A stretch of DNA of 64,000 nucleotides, taken from contig CM039462.1 in the NCBI GenBank assembly GCA_022414725.1, positions 58,344,576 through 58,408,575 of the forward strand. Direction: 5' to 3'. Made by a program: the position numbers and the translations under genes. A model generated the notes under the pieces. The model did not search any database, was not told where the DNA came from, and saw only the letters and a list, made by a program, of their open reading frames with translations. Positions 1-14,525 of the stretch are shown piece after piece. The first letter of the stretch is position 1, and every line of letters begins with the position of its first letter. The stretch comes from Microglena sp. YARC (lineage: Eukaryota > Chlorophyta > Chlorophyceae > Chlamydomonadales > Chlamydomonadaceae).

Positions 1-3000
1 AAATCAATTGCCGAGAACTGAACAGCGCCGAAGGCAGCTGGACGAGTTTTATAACAGTGAGGGTTTTAAAAAGGGAGATTCAACCTACCCCTCAGAACCT
101 GCCAAAGTCCAGGAGGTGACCTCAAATAAAGCGTACGAAAGAGCATAATAAAAGGCTTGACAACAAACCCCTCAGCAATGCGAACTACCAAGGCATAGAG
201 AAAATAGCGAATTGAGAGTATATCGTAGAAGGGCTGAGAGTTGCCGAGGCCTAAAAAGCGAGATTCTACAAGAAGACGTGAAGGACAAAAGGCACAGGAA
301 AATCACCAAACAAACAAGGAGAGAGGCATAGAGCTCTAAAAAGGCGGCCTTAACACTCCCTATCTAAAGGCAAACACAAGGCCAAGCCGTCAGCCAAAAC
401 GCCACAAGGAAAAGCACAGCTAAGAAAGGACACTTAACAACCTAAGCAGAACTACTAACACGATAAAAAGCGTGAGTTTACGCCAATAATTTTAGAGAGG
501 ATATAGTTACATACTCAGCAAAAATCAATGCCGAGACTGAACAGCGCCGAGGCAGCGAGATGGACAGTTTTATAACAGTGAAAAACGGGTTTTGGGCAAC
601 ATACCTCAGAACCGTGGGCAGCTCCAGGAGGTGACCTCAAATAAAGCGTACGAAAGAGCAAATAAAAGGCTTGACAACAAGCAATGCGAACTACCAAGGC
701 ATAGAGAAAATAGCGAATTAAGTGTATATCGTAGAAGGGCTGAGAGTTGCCGAGGCCTAAAAAGCGAGATTCTACAAGAAGACGTGAAGGACAAAAGGCA
801 CAGGAAAATCACCAAACAAACAAGGAGAGAGGCATAGAGCTCTAAAAAGGCGGCCTTAACACTCCCTATCCAAAGGCAAACACAAGGCCAAGCCGTCAGC
901 CAAAACGCCACAAGGAAAAGCACAGCTAAAGAAAGGACACTTTAACAACTAAGCAGAACTACTAACACGATAAAAAGCGTGAGTTTACGCCAATATTTTT
1001 AGAGAGGATATAGTTTACATACTCCAGCAAAAATCAATGCCGAGACTGAACAGCGCCGAGGCAGCTGGACAGTTTTATAACAGTGAGGGTTGGGCAAATA
1101 CCCCTCAGAACCTGGTCCAGGAGGTGACCTCAAATAAAGCGTACGAAAGAGCAAATAAAAGGCTTGACAACAAGCAATGCGAACTACCAAGGCATAGAGA
1201 AAATAGCGAATTAAGTGTATATCGTAGAAGGGCTGAGAGTTGCCGAGGCCTAAAAAGCGAGATTCTACAAGAAGACGTGAAGGACAAAAGGCACAGGAAA
1301 ATCACCAAACAAACAAGGAGAGAGGCATAGAGCTCTAAAAAGGCGGCCTTAACACTCCCTATCCAAAGGCAAACACAAGGCCAAGCCGTCAGCCAAAACG
1401 CCACAAGGAAAAGCACAGCTAAGAAAGGACACTTAACAACCTAAGCAGAACTACTAACACGATAAAAAGCGTGAGTTTACGCCAATATTTTAGAAGAGGA
1501 TATAGTTACATACTCAGCAAAAATCAATGCCGAGACTGAACAGCGCCGAGGCAGCTGGACAGTTTTATAACAGTGAGGGTTTGGGCAACATACCCCTCAG
1601 AACCTGGTCCAGGAGGTGACCTCAAATAAAGCGTACGAAAGAGCAAATAAAAGGCTTGACAACAAGCAATGCGAACTACCAAGGCATAGAGAAAATAGCG
1701 AATTAAGTGTATATCGTAGAAGGGCTGAGAGTTGCCGAGGCCTAAAAAGCGAGATTCTACAAGAAGACGTGAAGGACAAAAGGCACAGGAAAATCACCAA
1801 ACAAACAAGGAGAGAGGCATAGAGCTCTAAAAAGGCGGCCTTAACACTCCCGTATCCAAAGGCAAAAACACAACCAAGCCGTCAGCCAAAAGCGCCACAA
1901 GGAAAAAGCCAGCTAAGAAAAGGACACTTTAACACCTAAGCAGAACTACTAACACGATAAAAAGCGTGAGTTTACGCCAATATTTTAGAGAGGATATAGT
2001 TACATACTCAGCAAAAATCAATGCCGAGACAAGCCCGAGGCAAGCTGAAGTTTTATAACAGTGAGGGTTTGGCAACATACCCCTCAGCCGAGGCAGCTGG
2101 ACAGTTTGACAACAAGCCATTAAAATAAAGGCAGTGAATTTAAGGGTTGAGAGTGCGGCAACATACCCAAAAGGCACAGGAAATCACCAAACAAACAAGA
2201 ACATAGAGCTGGCGGCCTCCTCCCTAGCCAAAAACGCCACAGGAAAAGCACAGCTAAGAAAGGACACTTAACAACCTAAGAAAACAAAAGTGACCTCAAA
2301 TAAAGCGAACAGCGCCCGAGGCAGGCTACGAAAGGTTTGGGCAACATACCCCTCAGCAAATAAAGCGTTAGGCTTTGACAACAAGCAATGCGAACTACCA
2401 AGGCATAGAGAAAATAAAGCGAATTAAGTGTAATATCGTAGAAGGGGCTTTGAGTTGCCGGAGGCCTAAAAAAGCGAGATTCTACAAGAAGACGTGAAGG
2501 ACAAAAGGCACAGGAAAATCACCAAACAAACAAGGAGAGAGGCATAGAGCTCTAAAAAGGCGGCCTTAACACTCCCTATCCAAAGGCAAACACAAGGCCA
2601 AGCCGTCAGCCAAAACGCCACAAGGAAAAGCACAGCTAAGAACGGACACTTAACAACCTAAGCAGAACTACTAACACGATAAAAAGCGTGAGTTTACGCC
2701 AATATTTAGAGAGGGATATAGTTTACAAATACTCAGCAAAAATCAATGCCGAAGACTGAACAGCGCCGAGGCAGCTGGACAGTTTTATAACAGTGAGGGT
2801 TTGGGCAACATACCCCTCAGAACCTGGTCCAGGAGGTGACTCAATAAACAGCGTACGAAAGAGCAAATAAAAAAGGCTTGACAACAAGCAATGCGAACTA
2901 CCAAAGCATAGAGAAAATAGCGAATTAAGTGTAATATCGTAGAAGGGCTGAGAGTTTTGCCGAGGCCTAAAAAGCCGAGATTCTAGCAAGAAGACGTGAA

Positions 3001-6000
3001 GTCACAATACAAACAAGGCGAGAGGCATAGAGCTCTAAAAAGGCGCTTAACACCTCCCCTATCAAGGCCAATAGCCCAAAACGCCACAAGGAAAGCACAG
3101 CTTGGAGATTGCCGCCACATAGTTTAGCATACTCAGCAAAATTCAATGCCGAGACTTGGACAGTTTTATACCAGTGAGCAAGAACCTGGCAGGAGGTGAC
3201 CTCAAATAAAGCGTACGAAAGAGGTCAAATAAAGGACACAAAGCAATGCGAACTACCAAGGCATAAATAGGCGACCCCGAGGCCAAACGAGATCTAAGCA
3301 ATGAAGACCGTGAAGGCATGGAGAGAGCATACGCAGCTTCGTCAAAAAGGCCGGCCTTAAACAACTTCCCTATCCAAGGCCACACCAAGGCCAAGCCGTC
3401 AGCCAAAACGCACAAGGGAAGAAGCACAGCTAAGAAAGGACACTTAAACCAACCTAACCGCAGAACTAAATAACTAAACACGATAAAAAAGCCGGTGAGT
3501 CTTTACGCCGAATATTTTAGAAGAGGATATATTACATACTCAGCAAAATCAATGCCGAGTGAACAGCGCGAGTAAGCCTGGACAGGTTTTATAACAGTGA
3601 GGGTTTTGGGCAACATACCCCTCAGAACCTGGTCCAGGAGGTGACCTCAAATAAAGCGTACAGAAAGAGCAAATAAAAGGCCCACTTGACAACAAGCAAT
3701 GCGAAAACTACCAAGGCATAGAGAAAATAGCGAATTAAGTGTATATCGTAGAAGGGCTGAGAAGTTGCCGAGGCCTAAAAAAAGCGAGATTCTACAAGAA
3801 GACGTGAAGGAATTAAAAGGCACAGGAAATCACCAAACAAACAAGGAGAGAGGGCATAGAGCTCTAAAAAAGGCGGCCTTAACACTCCCTATCCCAAAGG
3901 CAAGACACAAGGCCAAGCCGTCAGCCCCAAAAAACGCCACAAGGAAAAGCACAGCTAAGAAAGGACACTTAACAACCTAAGCAGAACTACTAACACGATA
4001 AAAAGCGTGAGTTTACGCCAATATTTTAGAGAGGATATAGTTACATACTCAGCAAAAATCAATGCCGAGACTGAAACAGCGCCCGAGGGGGCAGCTGGAC
4101 AGTTTATAACAGTGATGGTTTGGGCAACATCTACCCCTCCAGAACGCGTGGTCCAGGAGGTGACCTCAAAAAAAGCTAATCAGCGTACGAAAAGAGCAAA
4201 TAAAAGGCTTGACAAACAAGCAATGCGACTACCAAGGCATAGAGAAAATAGCGAATTAAGGAGTGTATATCGTAGAAGGGCTGGAGTTGCCGAGGCCTAA
4301 AAAGCGAGATTCTACAAGAAGACGTGAAGGACAAAAGGCACAGAAAATCACACAACAAACAGGAGAGAGGCATAGAGCTCTAAAAGGCGGCCTTAACACT
4401 CCCTAAAACTCCAAAGGCAAACACAAGCCAAGCCGTCAGCCAAAACGCCACAAGGAAAAGCACAGCTAAGAAAGGACACTTAACAACCTAAGCAGAACTA
4501 CTAAACACGATAAAAGCGTGAGTGACGTTACGCCAATATTTTTAGAGAGATATAGTTACATACTCAGCAAAAATCAATGCCGAGACTGAACAGCGCCGAG
4601 GCAGCTGGACAGTTTTATAACAGTGAGGGTTTGGGCAACATACCCCTCAGAACCTGGTCCAGGAGGTGACCTCAAATAAATGCGTACGAAAGAGCAAATA
4701 AAAGGCCTTGACAACAAGAAGCAATGCGAAACTACCAAGGCATAGAGAAAATAGCGAATTAAGAAGAGTATTCGTAGAAGGGCTGCAGTTGCGAGCCTAA
4801 AAAAGCGAGATTCTACAAGAGACGTGAAGACAAAAGACAGGGAAAATCACCAAACAAACAAGGAGAGAGCATAGAGCAAAAGGCGGCTTAAACTCCCTAT
4901 CTAAAGGCAAACAAACAGCCGCTCAGCCAAAACGCCAAGGAAAAAAGGAGCCTAGAAAGCATAACACCTAAGAGCCCTATACTAACAATTAAAAAGGTAG
5001 GAAAAGCGAAAGCCAAGACCAGCGGGGAAAAGCTAAGAGAGTCCCAACCTATCTGTCCCCTCATTAAGGACCCGGAAGAGAGGCACAGGAGAGCAACCCA
5101 AATCACTTAAGTCCCAAAGGAGAACTTCGAACCAATTAAAGATTTAGAAAAAGATTACTCGACAATTTCCGATTTAGAAAACCAAGACCAATAGAAAGAT
5201 CCGGGCTCAGCCAGCCAACTTGTTAGAGGATATAGTTACATACTCAGCAAAAATCATGCACTGGCCACAAGGAAGGCAGCTGACAGTTTTATATAACAGT
5301 GAGGTTTTGGGCAACATTACCCCTCAGCTGTCCAAGGTGACCTCCAAAAAAGGTGCACAAAGAGGCCAATTAAAAGCTTGAACCTGCGAACACAAAGGCA
5401 GAAAAATGCCCGAATACTAATCAGTAAAGGGCTCAAAGTTCTGCCGAGGCCTAAAAAGCGAGCCCTCTACAGAGTTGAAGATAAAAGCACAGGAAAATCC
5501 CAAACAAACAAGAGAAGGCATAGAGCCTAAAAAGCCGCCTTTAACACTCCCTATCTAAAAAGAAACACAAGGGCCATCTCTCTCGCCGTCAGCCCCAAAA
5601 CGCACAAGGAAAAGCACAGCCTAAGAAAGGACAACTTAACAACACTAAGCAGAACTAACTAACACGATAAAAAAGCGTGAGTCTCTGACGCCCAATATTT
5701 AGAAGAGGATATAGTTACCATACTCACACAAAAATCAGTGCCGAGACTGCCAGCGCCGAGGCCAGCTGAACATGTTAACAAGTGAGGGTTTGGCCAACCA
5801 TACCCCTCAGACCTTTCAGAGGTGACCACAAAAAAGCGTTACGAAGAGCAAATTAAAAGCTTGACAACAGGCACATGCGACTACCAAGGCCATCAGAGAA
5901 AATAGCGATTGAGATATATAGTTAAGAAGGTGAGAGTTGCCTGAGTACTAAAGCGAGATTCTACAAGAAACGTGAAGGGAACAAAAGATGCAACGACAGG

Positions 6001-8760
6001 GAGAAATCCCCAAACAGAACAAGAGAGAGGCATAGCAGCTCTAAAAAGGCCGGGCCTTAACACTCCCATTCTAAGCGTCAACACAAGGCCAAGCCGTCAG
6101 CCAAAACGCCACAAGGAAAAGCACAGCTAACGAAAGAAAAGACCTTATAAACCTAAGCAGAACTATTAACTCATTGATAAAAAGTCGTGAGTTTACGCCA
6201 ATATTTAGAACGATAGAGTTACCATACTCAGCAAAAATCAGATGCCGGAGACTGAACAGCGCCGAAGGCAGTGCGACAGTTTTTAAACAGTGAAGGTTTG
6301 GAAACTATAACCCTCAAACCTGGTCCACGGAAGGTGACCTCCCAATAAAAGCGTACGAAAGAGCAATAAAAGCCTTGACAACAAAGCCAATGCGACTTAC
6401 CAAGGCATAGAGAAACTAGCGAATTAAAGAGTGTATATAGTAGAAGGGCTAAAAGTTTGTCCGAGGCCTAAAAAGCGAGATTCTACAAGAAGGGACGTGA
6501 AGGACAAAAGGTCACAGGAAAATCACCAAACAAACAAGGGATAGAAGGCATTAGACTCTAAAAAGGGCGGCTTTTAATCACTCCCTTCTAAAGGCAAACA
6601 CAAGGCCAGCCGTCATCCAAAACGCCACAAGGAAACCAAGCGAAAGAAAGACACTAACAACCTAAGCCCTACTATAACACATAAAAAGCTGATTGCGACA
6701 AGACCAGACCAGCGGGGAAAGAGCTAAGAGAGCCCAAGCCTATCGTACAAGAAACCATCTACGATTCTTAAGACGGACGGAGGGCACAAGGAGAGAGCCA
6801 ACAGATGTTAAGAGTCAAAAGGAGGATCCAGACCTTAGAAAGATTTAAGTAAAGTAACTCTCGAAGAATTTCCCGATTGTTGAGAAAAGACTCCTGGAAT
6901 CAACTGAGAGGCGAGGACTCAAATGCTAGACCAACTTCTAGAAGAGATAATAGTTACATACATACTCTAAAACTACATTCCGCTCTCTGAACAGCCCGAG
7001 CAGCTGGAAACCAGTTTATATTATCTAGTGAGTGTTTGGTCAATCATACCCTCAAGAACCTGGTCAGGATGACACTCTCAGAAAAATAGCCGTACGAAAG
7101 TAGCCTATGAGAGAAGGCTTGACAAACAAGCACATGTGCGAATCCACTACCCAAGCATAGAGAAAATAGCGAATTGAAGTAGTATATAGTAGAGGCTAAA
7201 AAGTTGCCTAGCCTAAAAAGCAGGTAGATTCCTACAGAACTAAGGACAAATCCAGCACAGGACAATACACAACAAACAAGGAACGAGCATAAAGAGCTCT
7301 AAAAGGCCGGCCTAACCAACTCCCTACGAAAGCAAACACTAAGGCAGCCGTCAGCCAAAACGCCACAAGGAACAAAGCACAGCTAAGAAAGACACTTAAA
7401 ACCTAAGCAGAAACTACCAACACAGATAAAAAGCGTGCAAGAAAGAGCGAAAGACGCAAGGACCAGCGGGGAAAGCTAAGAGACCACAAAGTCCCAAGAC
7501 CTATCTGTCAAGAACCATCTGAAGATTAGGACGGATCTTCGAGAGCGCACAGTAGAAGAGCAGCAAAAGGTTAGATCAAAAGGAGACTCCGAACCAATTG
7601 AAAAGATTTTAGAAGATTACTCGAAAGAATCCGATTAAGAAAGAACTCCGGAGACCAATAGAAAATTAAAGGGGCTCATGTGCCTAGCAACCCTTCTTAG
7701 AGAGGACTTATATTTACATATCAGCAAAAATTCAATGCGAGACCTGAACCCAGCGCCACCGCTGGACAGTTTCATAACATGTGAGGGTTTGTCGGCAACA
7801 TACCCCCAAGAACCTGGTTCCAGGAGGTTGAGCCTCCAAAAAGCGTGACGAAAAGACAAATAAAAGCTGACAAACAGCAATGCGAACTACCCAACGGCAT
7901 AGGAAATAGCGAAATTAAGAGTATATAGTGAAGGCTAAAGTTGCCGAGGCTAAAACGAGATTCTACAAAGAAGACGTGAGAAGACCAAAAGCACAGGAAA
8001 AATACCACCCAAACAATAAACCAAGGAGAGAGAACATACGAAACAAACAAAGTCTTAAAATTAAATAAAAAAAAGGCGCCTTTACACTCCCTATCCTAAA
8101 GGCAAACACAAGGCCAAAGGCGCTCAAGCCAAAAACCCACAAGGAAAAAAGCACAGTAAGAAAGGTACAATAACAATCCTAAGCAGAACACTATTAACAT
8201 GATACAGAAAAGCGGTGCAGTTACGCCAATATTTTTTAGAGAGGAAGTGAGTGTATACATAGCGTGCAGCAAAATAATCAGTCGCCTTTCTGCTGAAACA
8301 GCGCCAGGCCCAGCAAGCGCCAGGACATTTCCATTTAACTTGAGCGTTTGGCAAACATACCCCATCCCAAACCTGGTGTCCAGGAGGTTGACCATCCCAA
8401 AAAAGCGTTGACGAAAGTAGCCAAAATAAAAGGTCCTCTTGAAACAACAAGCATGCGAAACTACAACGGGATAGAGAAAACTAGCGAATTAAGAGTTATA
8501 TATAGAAGCGGCTAAAAAGTTGCCGCATGCCTAAAAAGCGGAAATTCTACGAAGAATTTAGTGAAGGACCAAAGAGGCACCCAGAGAAAAATCACCAAAC
8601 CAAACAAGTGAGAGAAGCGGCAATACGCCTCTAAAACAAGAGCGCGAGCCATTAAACCACTCCCATATCTACATAAGAGCGAAACAATCCCAAGGCCAAG
8701 GCCGTTCCCAGCCAAACGCCAAAAGGAAAAGAGCCAACAGCTTAAGAAAGGACACATGCG
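1..8760. repeat. Tandem array of a ~490-bp unit, increasingly degenerate
   Basis: About 17 head-to-tail copies of one unit. A convenient landmark is AATCAATGCCGAGACTGAAC, seen near 1,030, 1,523, 2,741, 4,060 and 4,585, with worn versions between and beyond. The spacing is about 490 bp where copies are clean (500-1,900). From about 1,900 rightwards the copies collect insertions and deletions of one to several bases, and some are shortened or fused. Each clean copy keeps open frames of about 65-105 codons on both strands, but these do not survive in the worn copies and resemble nothing known, so I do not call them genes. No rRNA, tRNA or telomere-like sequence is visible in the unit. Confidence 0.9.
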
Positions 8761-11700
8761 TCACAGTACCACTATGTACAGACCTACTGAAAGCCTACCT
8801 ACCACCCGATGTAAATAAAGCCGTGCGATGAAATATATAAATATAAAGTGAAGCCAGGCGGAAACACCTAAAAGAAGTAAGTCCCTAGAGCCGCTAAAAC
8901 TGTCAAGACAACATCAAAAAAGGATTAAGACGGCAACGGTGAAGATGAACCAACATGGTAGCGAGGGCACCAATCCAGGATGAGCAGCCAAACCCGGTTA
9001 AAGTCAATAAGTAGACTCATGGAGAACCCAAATAGAAACTGAGTCTGAATAGAGACAGAGTGTTACTCAGTGGAAAAAGAATTTCCGGTTACTTTAGAAA
9101 ACCTCCTGGATGACCCAACTATAAAAACGATTAACTAGTTTGCGCTGCGATGGTCCCTAGGCCGATGAACGGTTGTACTTGACAGAGCGCGAAAAATGTC
9201 TAATAGTAATATCAAGTTAACACAGGCTCGTAGCAAGAAACTACCAAATGCGCGGATGTACTGAAACACCAGCGCCAGTTATCTTTAGCCTGAGGCAAAG
9301 TACGGGCCTGTGAGACCAGTCAATTATATCTCTTGAGAGTATTCAATCTCGCAACCACAGACCCTATCGTTATATACCCCCGCCTCAGAACCCTCTGCGC
9401 GCTACCAGAGGTCGTACATACCAAAAAAAATGCGCCTGACCGAACAGAGAGCCATTACGTCCCTAGCTGGAATAAAAAGGCGCCTTATGACGAAGCAAGC
9501 AACTCTGCCAACTGACCAGGAAAGCAAAGTAGAGACATACTAAGTGATAGCTAAAAATTCTAATGAAGTTGTATCACTTAACTAGATAACTAATGTAAAA
9601 GCTTGCCCCCGGAGCCCGTAACTAAAGCCCATCTATCTACAAAAGTAAAGTACCACAGAGAAGGAAAAAGCAAAAAGGAAACGTCTCCATACACCCACCC
9701 AGAGTACAAGAAAAGAAAAAGAAAGGCAAGGATAAAGGCTATCTAAATAAAAGCCGCCATCGACCCATAATATAAAACTCCACCCTAATCTAAAAGGACA
9801 AATAAAGCGTGCGCTGCAACGCCGTAGCGTCAATCCAAAACCAGTACACACAAGAGAAAAATAAGCCAGCAAAATAACGACACCTAACACAATCCTAAGC
9901 AGAAAACTAAAGATTAAAAAAGGAAAGCCGAAGAGGATGACGTAGCTAAGACCAAAACCCAGTGGCGGGAGAAAGAAAAGCACTATAAGATGAGTACTCA
10001 AGCGCCTTTTCTAGCTCAGAGAAACCATCAAGCTTTAGACGGAGAGAAAGGGGCACAGATAAAAAGCAGCCAACAGGATCACAAAGAGTCAAACAGAGAG
10101 ACTCGAGAAGTATCGAAAAGATGCACCATAACTCTAAACACCAAATCTACCAACAACCGCCAGAAGATCAAACGGTTGCTACAAAGGGAGCAGAACCCCA
10201 ACTGAATACCCAAGACTAGTCAATACCAGACTGTCCAGAGGATACAAAGGAAGAAGACTACCATTGCTGAGAAGAGAACTGCAACGCCACTGAAAATGGA
10301 AAAACAGGATACACCCCAGCGAAAATTATCCTGGGCCATCTGGATCGATCCGCCAATTTCTGACATATGACTAGTGCGCAGGATGCGGAGAACTCCGATG
10401 TCTTGTATACACGGGACAGCGCCACTAGGACTGCATAAGGAAGGGTGATTATCTCTCCCCTCTCGTATCTCCTCTATATAATAGCGTTTGTGTGCGTATC
10501 GATGATGCCAGATAAGTAAAATCAAAAAAGACATGTGAGAGAAAAAAAAACAACTACAAAAAATTACTCAATCAAAGAAAAAACTGAGTAGCCATAGTGC
10601 TAGAAGACAAACAAACAACCTATTAAACGCATTATGAAACAACAAAATGAAAACAAAATTCCACTCAAAATCCACAAAAAAATGCACCTATGAGCCTCAC
10701 TTGCCCACAATAGCCAGAGCCACCAGAGACCATTCAGTGCACAGCAATTCTCCAGCCCGCTCTGAAGATAGCAGAACTAGTTAGTGGCAACCTACGAGTG
10801 ACTTTCGGCAGTAGGACACCCCCTATTACAGTGGGATACGTGAAGACGCTCCCACATTCGGCACGCGAGCGGAGCCGCTGAAGGTGTCTCACACGGATAG
10901 AGCGAGGCCAACCTCCACAATTGTCACGGCGCCATTGATCCCTAGCTGACAGGCCGCAAGAAACAATTTCCCCACACATCGGGTGTATTATCCATGGCTG
11001 AGGAGGGTGGCGCGGTTTGGTCGAGCGACCAGTAGGCTAGCTCTCTGGAATGGGGCCAGGCAGGAGGTGTGGCCAAGGAAACCTGGAGAGCCTCACGGTA
11101 ACCGCTTAACAGCCAACGCGGGCCAAACTAGAGAGCAGAGAGGGGTCGTACATTAAACTCAGCAAGATCACTGCCGAACTGGCGACGACCGAGCAACAGC
11201 ACTGCCGACCATCCAATTTATTAACACGAAGCACGAGGGTTTTGAAGGCACCCCCACAAACCTGGAAAACTAAAACTTAGGGTCGCAAGTCCCCAAAAAA
11301 GAAACAACTAGGAGGTAAAGGAAGCGGAAAGGAGGAGCAAAGTAAGCAATCCAGAACACCAGTCCCAGCCAACCACAAGAGTATGAAGGACAACTAAAAG
11401 AACAAATCCAGCCCCAAAGGCTATGCTGCGTGATTGTATTCACCTTATATGCAGCATTAATCCACTCAAAAGGAAGAAAGACAAGACAACCCCGACCACA
11501 GCCAACTGCCAGAAAAGGAACCGGAGTGTCAAAGATGATAACATAGACACCCCCATGAAGAAGGGGGAGGCCAGCCAAAACAGAGAGGCCAGAACACCAA
11601 TTCTAGCAAGACTCAGAAGCAGTGTGAGCGAGCGATCAGTGCGTGTTAAGAGATCCACCACACTTGGTAAAGCCTGCCCAGCCCGGAACCAGAATAGAAA

Positions 11701-14525
11701 TCCACAAACTAGAGCCTATTACTAGAGAAAACAAACCAAACAATCTAAGACAGCCACGAGGATAAGAGAGGCTATATATATTGAGAAGGAGGTATTTAGG
11801 GTCCAGGGTGGAAACTGGTAATTCCTAAAACCCCCAAACCCAAACCCGAAAACCTGCGGCGATGAAGGCCAAACCCAAAGATACTTACAAAGAAGGGTTC
11901 CTGACGTACTGAACTGGCGAGAGCGAACTAATGCTTGGCACCCAAGAAAGAGGAGCTGAATATTAAGAGAGCGGAAAGAGGCAAGCAAGCAGGCGCTTGC
12001 AATCGAAAGACTAGCAAAAGGTATCAGCCTGATCGTAAGACCATCTCTGCAAATCTGCCTACCCTAACCCGGTGCGTGTGAGAAGGGAGTATATCTCTAT
12101 TGGGGAGAACAGAGGTGAAGCATGCGTAGATCTGAAGGTTGGATGTGGGGGGAGAGAAAGGTGAGCGATCGTGGCCATGAGGAAGCATCTCTATGCGGAA
12201 AAGTAGGAGGGGAGAACCCATTTTGACCTGGCTCCCCCTGTATTACAATGAAGGGGTGAGAAGAGTCCACAGTTGTCCTCCCAATCATCCGGGGGTGCCC
12301 AATGGCTACAAAGTCAGCGATGCGGGCGCAAAAATCCAGTCACCAGCCAAGCGGCCCCAGCCCAGGGACAGAAGATAGGGCGGATTGCCACCTCGCGGGA
12401 TTTAGTTAGGTCCCCACACCCTCATAGGAGTTGCGTTGACCTTGGTAAGAAGAGCCCATGATTAGAAGCTGCATAGTGCGAACTGCCACGCTTGGCAGTC
12501 GACTCATTTGATCCATGTGGCTGAAGGCGAGCGAAGCATGACAACACCCCCTACACCTCGCAGATTAATAGTCGAAGAGAGCTGGGTGGAGGCACAACAG
12601 AGGCGGCCGTTGGAGGGACCAGTGGGGATAGAGGCAAGGTCGTTGCGTTGTTCTGCAATAGAACCGCCCACTCAGCCACGACAATCCCAAAACTTGTGCA
12701 TACGAGCATTGAGTCTGGAGCGCAATCAGGGCAACCATGTGGCAACGAAACATATACCCCTGGTGTGATGCTCCACGGTATGCCCCATCAGCTCTGCAAA
12801 GACGCCACATGATTTCCTTCTGTTGTTTTCCCAAGAAAGTACCAGAAAGCAGACAAACGCCGAGCAAACATGGCCGGGTACATCCTTTCACCATACCGAG
12901 GGATTGTGGGGGTGGTGCCCATTGCAGTAGATCCCAGCATACCACAGCCCCTTGCCTCTGCTTGAAGCCTTCCTTTGGCGCGATTCAGCAAAAGAAGTCC
13001 CAAGTCTCTGAACCTTAGACTTACCCAGCGTTAGCTAGTGGGACCAAGTTAAGAGGAGGGGAAAGAGGTTGTGAAGCAGGGAAGGATCCATCCCCCAGCC
13101 GGGTGAGGACGAGGAGGCGCAGTGAGAAAACACTGCTGATGTGCCTTGCTAACTACGACCCAAAGACCGTGGGGGGCGGCGGGAGGGAGTTGTCCAGGAC
13201 GCCCGGGTAGGGCAGACCAGTGTTTATAAAGGAGAGAAGAGGGAGGGGGAAGATAGACCAGGGGGGGAGAAAGCGGCTCTGAGGCAAGCAAGGCGAGGAC
13301 AGCCACCCCTTGAGAAAGAAAGAAAGCGTAGGCGACGTCAGGCAAAGTCACCTTGTGGGGATCCGCCGCCCACCATTTGAGATGCCAAAAGCGAGTGTGA
13401 GACAGTCGCCCAGTCAGGGTGCCCACAGAAAAGTGGAGCAGTATTGACGACGACTGGTCACCCGCCTCCAGGCGACGAGTGCACCTCGGCATAAGGCGTC
13501 CGAAGATGGTAGGAGAGATACGCTACCGGCCATGCGAATCTTGCCGACACGAGTACTTCAAAGGGGGATCTGCATGATTCCGATAAAACATATCTATTCA
13601 TACAAGAAAGTGCCCAAGATATGAGCCGGAAAACAAGGCAGGGCGATTGACTACAGCACCGCTCGGTACGATGGGTAACCGGGTGCGGTGCGGTGGTCAG
13701 AAAAAGGTTTCCCAAGCTGGTCCAACTTGATTGACACTCATGACGCCAGCTGGCCAGAGAGCAGAGGGTTCGTACATAAACTCACAACAGCTGCCGGAGA
13801 CGTGGACAGCAGCATCCAACCAGAGGTTCGTACATTAAATCTTCTTAGTCATATCACTGCCGGAGACTGACAGCAGCCATCGAGCCTGTCGACCATCCAA
13901 TTTTGTATATAACAGAAGCACTGAGGTTTTGAAGGCACCCCCACCAACCTTGATAACAACTAGTCAAGACCAAAAAGAAAACGAAAACTAGAGGCTTAAA
14001 GAGAGAAGCGGAAAGGGGAGGATCAAAAGTAAGCCAATCCAGAACATTCAAGCCACCAACCTTACCAGAGAGGAGAGCGCCCAAAACTAAGATGAAAACT
14101 CAAATACCACCCAAGGGCATGCGCTTGAGGCACGCGTTAATATGCAGCGATTAAGGCCCTCAATAATGGTGTCTTAGACAAGCTACCAAGACAAGCCCGA
14201 CACAGTCTTAACTGTGCAGGAAAAGACGGAGTGGCTCTGAAGGAGTGCGTACATAGACAGCGCCATGTGAAGGATAAGGGTTTAGGCTCAGGCCGAAAAC
14301 AGATGAGAGCCAGGAAACCTATAGCAAGACTCGGAAGCAGGCAACGGACATGTTAGGGGCATGAGAATCCACCACACGTTGGGTAACCTGCCCGACGCCG
14401 GACGACTAGTAAGCCACAAACTAAGCTATACAGTAGAAACGAATATCCAACCATATCGTTTAGCCACACAGCGGAAAGGGAGCAAAAAGGAGAAGGGAGG
14501 GGTAGCCTTAGGGTCCAGCCTAACA
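8760..14525. repeat. Decayed extension of the array, with an internal duplication
   Basis: No gene can be supported here. Short remains of the 490-bp unit recur, for example the ACTCAGCAA..TGCCGA landmark near 11,155 and again at 13,790 and 13,850. A larger stretch at about 11,150-11,760 is repeated in diverged form at about 13,830-14,520. Both contain TTTTGAAGGCACCCCCAC, followed by matching AAGCGGAAAG and CCAATCCAGAAC-type blocks. The copies differ by many small indels. The stretch runs directly into the assembly gap. Confidence 0.65.

Noticed and set aside
592..3980. Repeated 65-105-codon frames in the 490-bp array
   Set aside because: They are side effects of the tandem unit, lie on both strands, are not kept in worn copies, and match no known protein.
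1..8760. Ribosomal DNA spacer or 5S array
   Set aside because: No conserved rRNA block, and no polymerase III A/B box pair, is visible in the 490-bp unit.
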